Source: Nocardiopsis eucommiae (GTDB lineage: Bacteria > Actinomycetota > Actinomycetes > Streptosporangiales > Streptosporangiaceae). From it: 64,000 nt of DNA. Shown piece by piece: positions 26,928-35,666 of the stretch. The stretch covers positions 5,146,001 through 5,210,000 of the forward strand of contig CP074402.1 of assembly GCA_018388625.1 (NCBI GenBank). The letters run 5' to 3'. Position 1 is the first letter of the stretch; every line of letters starts with the position of its first letter. Made by a program: the position numbers and the translations under genes. Below the pieces are notes generated by a model, which made no database searches, was not told where the DNA came from, and saw nothing but the letters and a program-made list of their open reading frames with translations.

Positions 26928-28939
26928 AGAACTACCTCGCGCGGATCGGGCTGGACAGCACCGCCCTGGCCGTCCTCGGGATCATGGGCCTGACCTTCCT
27001 CCTCCAGGCGATCGAGGTCGCCATGGCGCAGGTCTGGATCTTCGGCGTCCTGGCGCTGGTCCTCTACGCCACCGAGTGGCTGGTCTCCCAGCGCGTCACC
27101 GTGCTCAGCAAGGTCCTGAGCCGCATCCGGGTCGGCCTGACCGTCCGCACACTGGCCCGGCAGGCCCTGGTGCTGGCGCTCTACGTCTCCGTGGACGCGG
27201 TCGGCACCCCCGCCTACTGGTGGACCGCTGGCGGCGTGGCCGCGTTCTTCGTGCTGACCCTCGCCTACGACCTGCTCCGCCACCAGGTGTTCCGCCGGGC
27301 CAAGCTGCCGGTGAAGACCCGCAACCTGGACCTGCCCGGGCTCCGGACCCCCGAGGTTCCCGAGCCGCTGCGCTGGCTGTCCATGAGCCGTCTCCTGCTG
27401 GCCGACCTCCCGCTGGTCCTCGGCGCCGTCGGCTTCCTCGCGGGCGGCCCGGGCGTCCTGGCCGAGCTCGGCGCGGCTCTCACGGTGCTCCTGGCGCTGA
27501 GCGCGGTGCTGCTCGCGGTCCCGGTCTTCCTGGCCCACCTGCGGGCGCCGTCCGACGAGGAGGTCATCGAGGGGGTCAACCGCGCGCTGCGTGAGATCGA
27601 GCCCGAGGTGGTCCTGTACTTCACCTTCGGCGTGGGCCAGCAGAACGCCGTCTATCAGGCGAACATGTGGCTGGACGCCCTGGAGAAGGCCGACCGGCGC
27701 GCCCTGGTGATCTTCCGCGAACGCGGGAACCTGCCCCACCTGGAGCCCACCTCGCTGCCGGTGGTGTGTGTGCCGCGCGCCGACGACCTGGCCGCCCTGG
27801 ACCTCTCGGCGGTGCGGGTGGCCCTGTACCCGGGCAACACCGGCAAGAACATCCACCTGATCCAGCGCGCCGAGATCAAGCACGTGTTCGTCGGCCACGG
27901 CGACAGCGACAAGCTGCCCAGCAGCAACCGCGTCAGCCGGATCTTCGACGAGATCTGGGTGGCGGGGCGCGGAGGCCGGGACCGCTACGAGCGGGTCCGG
28001 CACGCCATCGACGACCGTGACGTGGTCGAGGTGGGCCGTCCGCAGCTGGTCGAGGTACGGGGGCACCGGCCGCCCGAACAGCGCGCGGTACCGACCGTCA
28101 TCTACGCGCCCACCTGGGAGGGCGTGGACGACAACAACTACCTCACCTCGGCGGACACCGCCGGGCTGGAGCTGGTGGAGCGCCTGGTCGGGGGATCCGA
28201 ACCGGTCCGGGTGATCTACAAGCCGCACCCGCTGCTGGGGCGGCGCGCCCCCGCCGCCGGAGCGGCGCACCGGCGGATCATCGAGCTGATCGAGGAGGCC
28301 AACGGTCGCCTGGAGCCGGTGACTCCGGAGGCCGTCCGCGAGCTCACCGAACTGCGGGAACGGATCGACGCCTTCCGGGAGGGCGCCTCGGAGCAGCGGG
28401 TGACCGCCGAGGACCTGGTCGGCTACCGGAAGCTGCTGGAGCGCTGGCACACCCTGTACTGGACCTCGTCCGGCCCGCTGCGCCACCACGTGGTCACCGA
28501 CACCCTGCCGTCGCTGTTCTCGTGCTTCAACGAGTCCGACGTGATGGTCAGTGACATCTCCAGCGTGGTCGCGGACTTCGTCGCCAGCGGGAAGCCGTAC
28601 GCGATCGTGGACATGCAGGGAAGCGACGACGACGAGTTCCGTCGGCAGTTCCCGTCGGCGGGCGCGGGCTACGTGCTGCGCCCGGGTCTGGCGGGGCTGG
28701 AGACCGTCCTGGCCGCCGCCCGCGAGCCGGGGGGCGACGAGCTGGCCGGTCGTCGCGCGGTGCTCAAGCGGTATTTGCTGGGCCCGGACGAGCCGGACTC
28801 GCTGACCCGGTTCAACACGGCCGTGAACGACCTCTACGAGCGGGCGCTGCTGGACTTCCCGGTCGGCGCGACCGCCGAGCCGATCCCGGCCGACCCGTTC
28901 CGGGGCCCCGCCGGCACCCCGGTGCCCGTGGGCGACTGA
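26924..28939 (+). CDS. CDP-glycerol/ribitol phosphotransferase (teichoic acid polymerase-like)
   Basis: Protein of 671 residues. The first about 210 carry six or so membrane segments (LGIMGLTFLLQAIEVAMAQV and others). The rest is a TagF/TarL-like phosphotransferase: LYPGNTGKNIHLIQRAEIKH, VFVGHGDSDK with the catalytic-type His, VIYAPTWEG, VIYKPHP and VSDISSVVADFVASGKPYAI. GTG 26924 overlaps the previous stop by the GTGA pair, so it is coupled to the CDP-polyol supplier. It should add or polymerise polyol phosphate at the membrane. Ribitol versus glycerol cannot be read from sequence. Confidence 0.87.
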   Translation: MKNYLARIGLDSTALAVLGIMGLTFLLQAIEVAMAQVWIFGVLALVLYATEWLVSQRVTVLSKVLSRIRVGLTVRTLARQALVLALYVSVDAVGTPAYWWTAGGVAAFFVLTLAYDLLRHQVFRRAKLPVKTRNLDLPGLRTPEVPEPLRWLSMSRLLLADLPLVLGAVGFLAGGPGVLAELGAALTVLLALSAVLLAVPVFLAHLRAPSDEEVIEGVNRALREIEPEVVLYFTFGVGQQNAVYQANMWLDALEKADRRALVIFRERGNLPHLEPTSLPVVCVPRADDLAALDLSAVRVALYPGNTGKNIHLIQRAEIKHVFVGHGDSDKLPSSNRVSRIFDEIWVAGRGGRDRYERVRHAIDDRDVVEVGRPQLVEVRGHRPPEQRAVPTVIYAPTWEGVDDNNYLTSADTAGLELVERLVGGSEPVRVIYKPHPLLGRRAPAAGAAHRRIIELIEEANGRLEPVTPEAVRELTELRERIDAFREGASEQRVTAEDLVGYRKLLERWHTLYWTSSGPLRHHVVTDTLPSLFSCFNESDVMVSDISSVVADFVASGKPYAIVDMQGSDDDEFRRQFPSAGAGYVLRPGLAGLETVLAAAREPGGDELAGRRAVLKRYLLGPDEPDSLTRFNTAVNDLYERALLDFPVGATAEPIPADPFRGPAGTPVPVGD

Positions 28940-28951
28940 CCGTCCCCGAAC

Positions 28952-28996
28952 ACCACGGAAGGGCCCGCGCGAGCGTCGCGCGGGCCCTTCCGTGGT
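28952..28996. terminator. 21-bp perfect hairpin terminator
   Basis: ACCACGGAAGGGCCCGCGCG plus A, three-base loop, then its exact complement. The longest perfect hairpin in the window; it ends the wall-polymer operon and faces the XRE gene. Confidence 0.88.
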
Positions 28997-29051
28997 TCCC
29001 GGTGGGAACCGGTGGAACCCCCGCGTCCGCGGCCCGGTGCGTGCGCCCGGG

Positions 29052-29519
29052 TCAACCGCCCAACTGGATGCGCGCCATCCGCATGATCTTGCCCAGCTCG
29101 CGCTCGACCTGCTCTCGGGGGCGCCCGTCCCGCACGACCAGTCGGGCGGTGAAGGGGTTGCCGTCGATCATGCGGGTGAGTTCGTAGCACACGGCGTCGC
29201 CCTCGACGCTCCACGCGAGCCCGTCCCGGTCGGTGTCCGCCTCCACGGAGTCAGCGCCCACGATGTCCTCGGAGCGGGGTCCGCCTCCGGAGAGCAGGGC
29301 GCGGACCGAACCGTGCGTCCAGCCCAGCGCGGCCTCCAGCCGGTGGGCGGTGAGCTCGCGTGGGACGCTCCGGCCGCTCCGGATGTCGCGCAGCGCCTGC
29401 TCGGACAGGTCGGCGCGGGCGGCCAACTCACCCCAACCCAGCCCCAGCGCGAGGCGGCGTTCGGACATGGCCCGGTCGAGGGCGTCGTGTGAACCACCGG
29501 GAGATCTGTCCTTGGGCAT
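29052..29519 (-). CDS. XRE-family HTH regulator
   Basis: Regulator of 155 residues with an N-terminal Cro/CI-type HTH: LGWGELAARADLSEQALRDI and RSGRSVPRELTAHRLEAALG. The C-terminal 60 residues (VCYELTRMIDGNPFTARLVV and onward) match no domain I know. ATG 29519 lacks a strong ribosome site (AAGG 10 bases away). It is divergent from the phage-type zinc-finger gene at 29703 and stands at the edge of the phage-tail locus, so it may repress that gene through the repeats at 29651-29682. That link is inferred from position. Confidence 0.8.
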   Translation of the reverse strand: MPKDRSPGGSHDALDRAMSERRLALGLGWGELAARADLSEQALRDIRSGRSVPRELTAHRLEAALGWTHGSVRALLSGGGPRSEDIVGADSVEADTDRDGLAWSVEGDAVCYELTRMIDGNPFTARLVVRDGRPREQVERELGKIMRMARIQLGG

Positions 29520-29650
29520 GGCCCCAACCTTAGGTCAGCGTCGTAGCGGTCCGGGAGGCCCGGTGCCGCCTCCCGGGGGCGGGACCGGACGGACCCCAGT
29601 GCGATCAGCCCTGGAGGCACGCCTTCCCTGGGGTCGCCGTGCTTGTAACT

Positions 29651-29682
29651 TGGCGTTACTTTGCATAAATTGGGGTTACTTT
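29651..29682. promoter_or_regulatory. Direct repeats at 20-bp period
   Basis: TGGCGTTACTTT (29651-29662) and TGGGGTTACTTT (29671-29682) start exactly 20 bases apart, two helical turns, in an AT-rich patch with TTGTAA and CATAAA hexamers. They lie between divergent genes, 21 bases before the phage-type gene start. Likely promoter with regulator-binding repeats. Confidence 0.5.
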
Positions 29683-29702
29683 CCCCCACGACGGAGGCCC
29701 CC

Positions 29703-30495
29703 ATGCACCGCTCCTGCACCACCGTCACCTGTGCTCTCCCCTCGACGGCGACGCGTCCGTCTGTGCCCCCTGCCTGCGACGACTGGACCGGGCCCTGGCC
29801 AGGGTGGTAGGGGGACTGCCCCGTGACCTGGACCTCGCCCTCGCCCGACAACGGCGCACCGGGCCGGGAAACCTCGGCCGCCGGAGCACCGGGATCCCGT
29901 TGGCCTTCGACCCCTCGATCACCGAGGCCGCCGCCGTCCTGCACGACACCCTGTCCGCCTGGTGCCGGACCCTCAGGGAGCCCGGGACGCCCGACCCCGC
30001 GGGAACGAACCGTCCACGCTGGCCTCCTGGCTCTCCCGGCGCACCGGTGTGCTGCGGCGCCACGCGCTGGGCCCGGAGTGCGTGGACGAGGTCTGCGCGG
30101 CGGTGGACCAGGCCGAGCGCGCGGTCGATCTCCCCTCCGACAGGGTCATCGCCGGCCCCTGCCCCCAGTGCGCGACCCCCTGCTACGCCCGGGCGGGGGC
30201 GGCGAGCACCCGGTGCCCCGACTGCGAGGCCACGGTGTCGGTCGGAGAGGGGCGGCGGCGCATGCTCCTGGCCGCCGGGGAACACCTGGTGACGGCGGCC
30301 GACGCCGCACGGGCCCTCCAGGTCCTGGGACACCGGGTCACCCCGGCCTCCGTGCGTGGCCACGCAAGGCGCGGTCGACTGCGGCCCCGGGGCACCGGCA
30401 GCGCCGGGCGCCCCCTCTACTGTCTGGGCGACGTCGTGGACGTCTACCTGACGAGGCCGTGCACCGGCGACCGGACCGTCAGCCGCCGTCCCTGA
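29703..30495 (+). CDS. Phage-type zinc-finger/HTH protein
   Basis: Protein of about 264 residues of a kind common in Streptomyces phages and phage islands. It begins with a CxxC-type pair set (CTTVTC, then CAPCLRRLDRALA), has a middle helical part, a second zinc ribbon (GPCPQCATPCY, RCPDCEATVSVGE), and a C-terminal HTH-like part (LVTAADAARALQVLGHRVTP, VRGHARRGRLRPRG). Two one-base deletions are inferred, in the C run 29738-29741 and the G run 30000-30002. ATG 29703 is the start. It sits beside the tail genes but on the opposite strand; it may be a DNA-binding regulator of the locus. Family recognition is from memory only. Confidence 0.7.
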
Positions 30496-30691
30496 GCCAG
30501 GACTCCAGGAGGCGCAGTTCGCCGGGGTCCAGCAGGAGGGCGGCATCCCGAAGCACCTCCCTCACCGGCAGGTCAGCCCGGACCAGGGCCACACTGTGCG
30601 CACCCGAGCGCACGACCGCGATCGGGCTGGCCGACATGTGCGCGTAGCAGGCGCGCAGGCCCGCCGAAGCACCGATTTCCGCTCCCGCCAT
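30479..30691 (-). CDS. Small protein of unknown function
   Basis: Predicted 70-residue protein: an alanine-rich N-terminus, a middle PIAVVRSGAHSVALVRADLP and a helical end LDPGELRLLESWLRDGG. ATG 30691 has AGGGGA seven bases upstream, which supports translation. I do not recognise the family. Its 3' end overlaps that of the zinc-finger gene by 17 bases in convergent orientation. It lies downstream of the tail operon on the same strand but beyond a terminator, so it is probably a separate unit. Confidence 0.5.
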   Translation of the reverse strand: MAGAEIGASAGLRACYAHMSASPIAVVRSGAHSVALVRADLPVREVLRDAALLLDPGELRLLESWLRDGG

Positions 30692-30908
30692 CAGACGTCC
30701 CCTGCCTCCACGAAGACCGTGCACCTCAGCCGAACACCCCGTATCGGAAAGCACAAGGGACATACCCCGGTTCCTCCCCATCGCCCACGCCACGGGGGCC
30801 GTGGGCAGGCCGACGGCCTGGTCTTTTCCCTCCCGTACACGGGTGGCCGGTTCCGGTCGTGGGAACCCCTACCGGCACACCCCCGCCACGGTCCCGGAAC
30901 AGGACGGC

Positions 30909-30938
30909 GGGGCGGGGTGCCCGCTGGCGCCCCGCCCC
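30909..30938 (-). terminator. Terminator of the tail operon
   Basis: GGGGCGGGG / CCCCGCCCC with a 12-base loop that can itself pair (GCC/GGC), 38 bases after the last tail gene on the minus strand. Confidence 0.65.
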
Positions 30939-30975
30939 GAACCGCTTTCCCGAGGAGTCGAGCGCGGCGTCCGTG

Positions 30976-31290
30976 TCACCGGTGGCGCCGGCTCTCCAAC
31001 TCCGCCCTCCGCTTCTCGGCCCGCCGCTGCGCCTCGGCCAACCGAGCGAGCTTCTCCTCCTGTGCCCTGCGCACACGGGGGTCGGCCGGGTGCGGTTGGC
31101 CGGTGGTGGCGTGCACCAGGTCCGCCTGGAGGTAATGGGACAGCATCCACCCCTCTCCGCCCGCAGCGATCACCGTGGCCGAGTCCGCGGGCAGGTGGCG
31201 CACCAGGACGGCCAGTCGGCGCGGGGTGAGTCCACCGCGCCAGAGGTCGCCCAGGTCGATCCCGTAGTACCGGGCCAGATCCGCCTCCAC
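30976..31290 (-). CDS. Tail assembly chaperone, second frame (GT-like)
   Basis: Protein of 104 residues matching the second part of siphophage tail assembly chaperones: EADLARYYGIDLGDLWRGGL, then RRLAVLVRHLPADSATV, and a charged helical end (QRRAEKRRAELESRR). In actinophages this part is normally made by ribosomal frameshifting from the preceding chaperone gene. Here its frame stays open upstream through IARLLRLLREFPDAVEADLA, inside the preceding gene, as expected for such an extension. The shift needed is +1 or -2. GTG 31290 could also start it alone but has a poor ribosome site. Last gene of the tail operon. Confidence 0.75.
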   Translation of the reverse strand: MEADLARYYGIDLGDLWRGGLTPRRLAVLVRHLPADSATVIAAGGEGWMLSHYLQADLVHATTGQPHPADPRVRRAQEEKLARLAEAQRRAEKRRAELESRRHR

Positions 31291-31294
31291 CGCG

Positions 31295-31681
31295 TCAGGG
31301 AACTCCCTGAGCAGGCGGAGGAGGCGGGCTATTCCCCGGGCTCTGGAACCCGTACGCGGCGGCGATCTGCTCCGCCAGCACGTTGAGATCGGCCAGGGTC
31401 GCCCCCGTGTCCTTGAGCCGCTGCCACTGTTCGGCCCCCAGAAGGCTGCGGACGGCGGCCACGATCTTCCCCTCCTCGAACCCCTCCAGGGCCGCGAGGG
31501 GCCACTGGTCGGAGGTGGCGGGCAACAGGTACTCGACCCCGCCCAGCGTGAGCCGCTTGGGCTCGGGCGCGGCCTCGGCCTCGGCCCTCACGGCCCTGGC
31601 CTCCGGGGAGGAGGCCGGTGCCTGTGGCTGGCCCGGGGTCGTCGGTGCTGCCGGAGCCCGTACGACGGTGTTCTCGGTCAT
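31295..31681 (-). CDS. Tail assembly chaperone, first frame (G-like)
   Basis: Protein of 128 residues with the usual actinophage chaperone plan: a disordered Ala/Pro/Glu N-terminus, then LTLGGVEYLLPATSDQWPLA, EGFEEGKIVAAVRSLLGAEQ, WQRLKDTGATLADLNVLAEQ and AAAYGF. It should coat the tape measure during tail assembly. ATG 31681 follows GAGGGA. A proline tail (NSPPPPPAQGVP) ends it four bases before the next start. It lies just after the tail tube gene, the canonical place. Confidence 0.78.
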   Translation of the reverse strand: MTENTVVRAPAAPTTPGQPQAPASSPEARAVRAEAEAAPEPKRLTLGGVEYLLPATSDQWPLAALEGFEEGKIVAAVRSLLGAEQWQRLKDTGATLADLNVLAEQIAAAYGFQSPGNSPPPPPAQGVP

Positions 31682-31781
31682 GGCGCGGTTCCCTCTCGAG
31701 AGATGGTGTTCGGACTGCGCGCGCGGTTGTCAGTGGGGCCGGGCCGGTGAACCGCGCGAACCCCGACCCGGCCGGCCGGTG

Positions 31782-32414
31782 TCAGAGGGTGCTCAGCCCC
31801 TCCCCGCCGCCCCCGTCGTCGCCTCCGTCGTCGCCTCCGCCACCGTTGTCGTCCTCGGGGCGGGCCGGGCCCTTGTAGGTGTAGAAGAGCGTGGCCTTGT
31901 CGTTCACCGGGTCGGTGGGATAGATCGCCACGGTGATCTCGCGCTTGGCGATCTCGGTCGCGTTCTCGGTGGACTCCCCACGCTCGGCCACCTGCGCGTA
32001 GTTGGCCGACACGGTGCGCTTGACGACGTCTCCGGTACGGGTCTCGAAGGCGATCATGAACTTCGCCTGGAGGTCGGGGACGTTGATGTCGCCCTCGAAG
32101 GCCCCGCGCTCACCGAACTCCACGTCGTGGCCGGGGAACATCACGTCGTAGACGGCCTTGTTGTCCTCGAAGGGCAGGAACTTGCGGGTCACCTTGAAGT
32201 TGTTGTGCGTGGAGGCGACCAGGATCCCGCCCCAGGCGTAGAGGTCCTCGCTCTCGACCTCGAACGTCTCGGTGAAGCCCTCCTCCCCGTCCAGCAGGCC
32301 CACCTGCTCCCAGGAGGCGTCGAACGGGCGGCCCTCACGTGGGATCTCGCTGCCCAGGGGGGCGATGTAGACGTCCGCGTACGCCCAGACGCTGGCGTTG
32401 TCGGTACTTGCCAT
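31782..32414 (-). CDS. Major tail tube protein
   Basis: Siphophage-type tail tube protein of 210 residues. Family-like parts: VWAYADVYIAPLGSEIPREG, the SWEQVGLLDGEEGFTETFEV strand pair, VTRKFLPFEDNKAVYDVMFP and KREITVAIYPTDPVNDKATL. Its C-terminus is odd: a run of Gly and Asp (GGGGDDGGDDGGGGEG) then LSTL. ATG 32414 follows GAAGGGAG. In a particle it would polymerise into the tube; its place before the chaperones matches phage order. No sheath gene is present, so the tail would be flexible, not contractile. Confidence 0.8.
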   Translation of the reverse strand: MASTDNASVWAYADVYIAPLGSEIPREGRPFDASWEQVGLLDGEEGFTETFEVESEDLYAWGGILVASTHNNFKVTRKFLPFEDNKAVYDVMFPGHDVEFGERGAFEGDINVPDLQAKFMIAFETRTGDVVKRTVSANYAQVAERGESTENATEIAKREITVAIYPTDPVNDKATLFYTYKGPARPEDDNGGGGDDGGDDGGGGEGLSTL

Positions 32415-32471
32415 CGGGGATGGCTCCCTTCTCCGGTGATCGTGTGTGTCGGGTCCCGCCGGGGCGGGTCG

Positions 32472-32882
32472 TCAGGGCCGCGCGGCCCGGCGCTGGGTGA
32501 CCAGCACCGTGAAGGAGGCCCGGCGGTCGGCCAGGTCGCCCTCGTCGTCCACGACGACGCCGTCAACCGGGCGGACGGAGACCACCTGTGTGTCTCCGGG
32601 GTGTTCCAACAGGGCCGCGTGGGCCAGGCGGGCCAGTTCCTTGAGGTCGTCGCGGGCGTCGGCCCAGGAGGTCACCCGGACGGTCGCCCGCTGGGTGAGC
32701 GGCGGTTCGGACTCCGCCGACTCGCAGTGCACCGTCAGAGCGGGGTCCGCCCCGGGTTCCCGGACCGGTGAGGAGACCGCCGTGACGGGCGTCCCCGACC
32801 ACCGGTCCGGGAAGTCGGTCAGCCGTCCGCGCAGATGGTCCACGACCAGGTCCTCAGCGTCCGCGAAGAGCGGGACGATCAT
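32472..32882 (-). CDS. Tail terminator-like protein
   Basis: Protein of 136 residues that fits a siphophage tail terminator: MIVPLFADAEDLVVDHLRGR start, two beta strands around ADPALTVHCES, QRATVRVTSWADARDDLKEL, LAHAALLEHPGDTQVVSVRP, and the end RRASFTVLVTQRR. I chose ATG 32882 because GGAGG lies eight bases upstream. It precedes the tube gene, the canonical position of the terminator that caps the tube. In a phage this protein joins tail to head; a head is absent here. Assignment rests on pattern and position. Confidence 0.7.
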   Translation of the reverse strand: MIVPLFADAEDLVVDHLRGRLTDFPDRWSGTPVTAVSSPVREPGADPALTVHCESAESEPPLTQRATVRVTSWADARDDLKELARLAHAALLEHPGDTQVVSVRPVDGVVVDDEGDLADRRASFTVLVTQRRAARP

Positions 32883-32920
32883 GTCGGGCGCCTCCAGTCG
32901 AGTGGTGTTGCGGCGGGTGG

Positions 32921-34455
32921 TCAGACGAGGTCGCCCGGGTCGGTGACCGGGTCGGGTGAGGCGTCGTCGAGACCGCCCGACCCCCTCAGGTCGTTGCCGT
33001 ATCGGACCAGGTCCTGGCACGAACCGGTGACGGACAGCCCCGCGTCGAGGCTGTCCACCCCGTTCCCGGTGACCGCGAGGCCGCGGGTGCGGGCGACGAC
33101 CCGGATGCCGTACGCGGCGCCCCCGGAGATCCGGTTGGCGGAGACCCTGAGTCCCCCGCCGCCCCGGACGTGCACGCCGTCGCCACCGACCCGGCTCAGG
33201 ACGTTGGCGTCCACCACGGCGTCCTCGGTGGACTCCAGAAGGATCCCGGAGCCCCGGGTTCCGCTCACGGTGTTGGCGGTGATGGTCACCCGGCGGACCG
33301 GGGCTCCGGGGCTCCCAGTGCAGCGGATCGCCGGGAGCCCTCCGGTCCCGGTGAGGACGTTGCCGCTGACGACCACGTCCGAGAGCGACGAGGGAGGGCC
33401 GGTGGAATCGCCCCGGCCCGGGGGCCGGGCGTCGGGCCCCTCGGCGTCGGCCGCCGAGACCACGCTCACCCCGCCCGCGCAGTCGAGGAAGGTGTTCCCC
33501 TGCACCGTGATCCGGCCTCCCTCGAAGGCGTGCACGGCCTCGGCGGAGCAGGACTCGAAGTGGCAGCCCAGGATCCGGACGTCGCCGTCCGCGCGGCCCG
33601 GGGCGGCGCCGTGTGCGCTGATCCCCGGGGCCAGGGCCCGTCGCCCGGCGTCCGCGCGGGCCCGAAGGAACACCCCGCCACCGTCACGTCGGAGCAGGGG
33701 GTGTCGTCGCCGGAGCCGGACTCCCCGGACCCGGAACCCGCCCGGGCCGGAGCCAGCCGGACCGCCGCCGAGAGGGACGGGCCCTCCCTGGCCCGGGTGA
33801 ACCCCTCGCAGCGGACGTCTGTGATCCGAACGCACCGCACCGCGACGAGCTCCACCGCGTGGCGCCCGGGAACGTCGCGGATCACGGTCTCCCGCACGGT
33901 GATTCCGAGCGCATGAGCGAACGACAGGACGCTGGCGGGGGCGGGGACCCGGCGCCCGTTGCCGTCCCAGACACCGCCCTCCAGGAGGATCCGTCCGTGG
34001 CCCGTGCGGGCGGGCGGGTCCTGGCCGGGGTCGCCGTTGGTGAGGAGGGTCCCCTCCCCGTCCCGGCGCACCACGGCGTCCGGGGCCAGGACGATCCGCG
34101 TGTTGGCGTGGACGCGCAGCGGAGGCGCCTGGACGGAGTAGGTGCCGCCGGGGATCCACACGACCCCGCCACCGTCCTCCCAGGCACCGTCGAGGGCCGC
34201 CTGGAGCGGACCGGTGTCATCGGTCCCGCCGTCACCGATCGCGCCGAGGGCACGCACGTCCCGCACCCCGGTGGGGGTGGGTTCCGGGGCCGGCGAGGCG
34301 GATCGGCGCGCTCCCCCGTCGTCGGTGGCGGAGGCGCCGGGTTCCGCTCCCGGGACCGGGCCCCGGCGCTGGGAGGAGGTGAAGGTGGAACGGACCCTGC
34401 GGTGCAGGTGGGCCCATTCCCCGGAGAGGTCGGGCGGGTAGCTGGGCAGTGGCAT
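32921..34455 (-). CDS. Beta-helix tailspike (pectate-lyase-3-like)
   Basis: Right-handed beta-helix protein of about 511 residues. After an N-terminal adaptor (MPLPSYPPDLSGEWAHLHRR) comes the pectate-lyase-3 opening DVRALGAIGDGGTDDTGPLQ and GGGVVWIPGGTYSV, as in phage tailspikes. Many helix rungs follow (VSGNVLTGTGG, ITANTVSGTRGSGI, VDANVLSRVGGDGVHV, VSANRISGGAAYGI). One missing base in the C run 33673-33676 separates DVTVAG from VFLRARADAG. ATG 34455 overlaps the previous stop (TGATG). It probably binds or cleaves an envelope glycan; no catalytic residues can be assigned. Confidence 0.82.
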
Positions 34456-35665
34456 CAGGGCTCCTCCGCTCCGGGTTCGGTGGTGGGCTCTTCCTCGAAG
34501 ATGAGCGTGGCGGTGTCCTCGCCCTGGCCCCGGGTGGCCGGGGTGACCTCCATCCCGATCACCCGCCAGGACCGGGAGAAGGAGGGGCTCCCCTGACGAG
34601 GGGGAACCAGTCGTTGACCAGGGTCAGGCGGGCCCGGTCGCCCAGCCGGTCCGGGGTGAGGGTGGTGCGTTCGGCCAGACGGACGGTGACCTGCGGGAAC
34701 CGCACCGATCCCGAGGAGCGGGCAGCCCACCAACGGGCGTGGTCGTCCAGGGCCGCCGGACTGGTGACGCCAGGAACGTCCACGGTGCGGTCCATCAGGG
34801 GCCACCCGGCGTCCGCGAAGCGCGGGTCGGACCAGGTCCGGGAAAGGACGGGCTCGGCCTCCTCCCCAGGGGCGGCGTCCGGTGCGTCGCCCCGGGCCCG
34901 CCACGAGGTGGCGGCCCCCGAGGCGTCCGCCGGGTAGCTCCACGCCACGACGTTGCCCGGCTGGGTGAAAACGTGCTCGGTCCGGTCCTGGCCCATCCGG
35001 TCCATGACCACGAACTCCCGGACCCGCCCTCCACCGCGCACGACGGTGCGCACCATCCACTCGGGGCCGTCGACGCGTGCCGACAGGTCCTCCAGCGCCT
35101 CCCCGAAGGACACCGCGTCCGAGGCACGGTGGGAGATCGTCCGGGGTTCGGCGGCGGACCCGTCCCCGCCACCGGTCTCCTCCGGGTCCTCCGGGTCCGG
35201 AGGTTCCCCGGGAGTGACCGGCACGAGTCCGATCGGCCGGGGTTCCTCCATCCGCCGGACGAGCTCACGGGCCAGCCACCGCTGGTCGGTGCCCTCCAGG
35301 GTGAGGTCGGCGCGGATCTGGCGGTGGTACAGGTAGCTCTCCAGGGAGGCGCCGGAGAGGTCGACGGAGACGCGGCCCCGATTGTCGCTCTTCGGCTCGG
35401 CCGACCAGAGCAGGTAGGTGCCCCAGATCCGGTCGCCGCGCCAGACGTGGACGACGGTGCGGCCGGGGCCCCGCCCGAGGTCGCCGTCGCTGCGGCCCAC
35501 CACCCGGGCGACCCTTTCGGCCGTCTCGGGGCCGGTGACCGCGACCGAGCCGCTGAACGTCCCCGGCTGGCAGATCCGCCGGTCGAAGCTCACGCCGGTC
35601 AGGTCGAGGTCCGCGATGGGCCGGTCGGTCACGAGGTCGCAGAACTGGTAGCGGTAGAAGGCCAT
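34455..35665 (-). CDS. Siphophage tail-tip protein (Gp37-like)
   Basis: Minor tail protein of about 403 residues with the features of the ReqiPepy6 Gp37-like/tail-tip group: MAFYRYQFCDLVTDRPIADL start, TVVHVWRGDRIWGTYLLWSA, a bent middle (VSFGEALEDLSARVDGPEWM), RTWSDPRFADAGWPLMDRTV and the end DRARLTLVNDWFPLVRQGSP. Frame changes once at the C run 34590-34593; one added base gives WFPLVRQGSPSFSRSWRVIG and a stop overlapping the tailspike start. It should form the hub below the distal tail ring. Within the group, assignment is moderate. Confidence 0.75.
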
Positions 35666-35666
35666 G

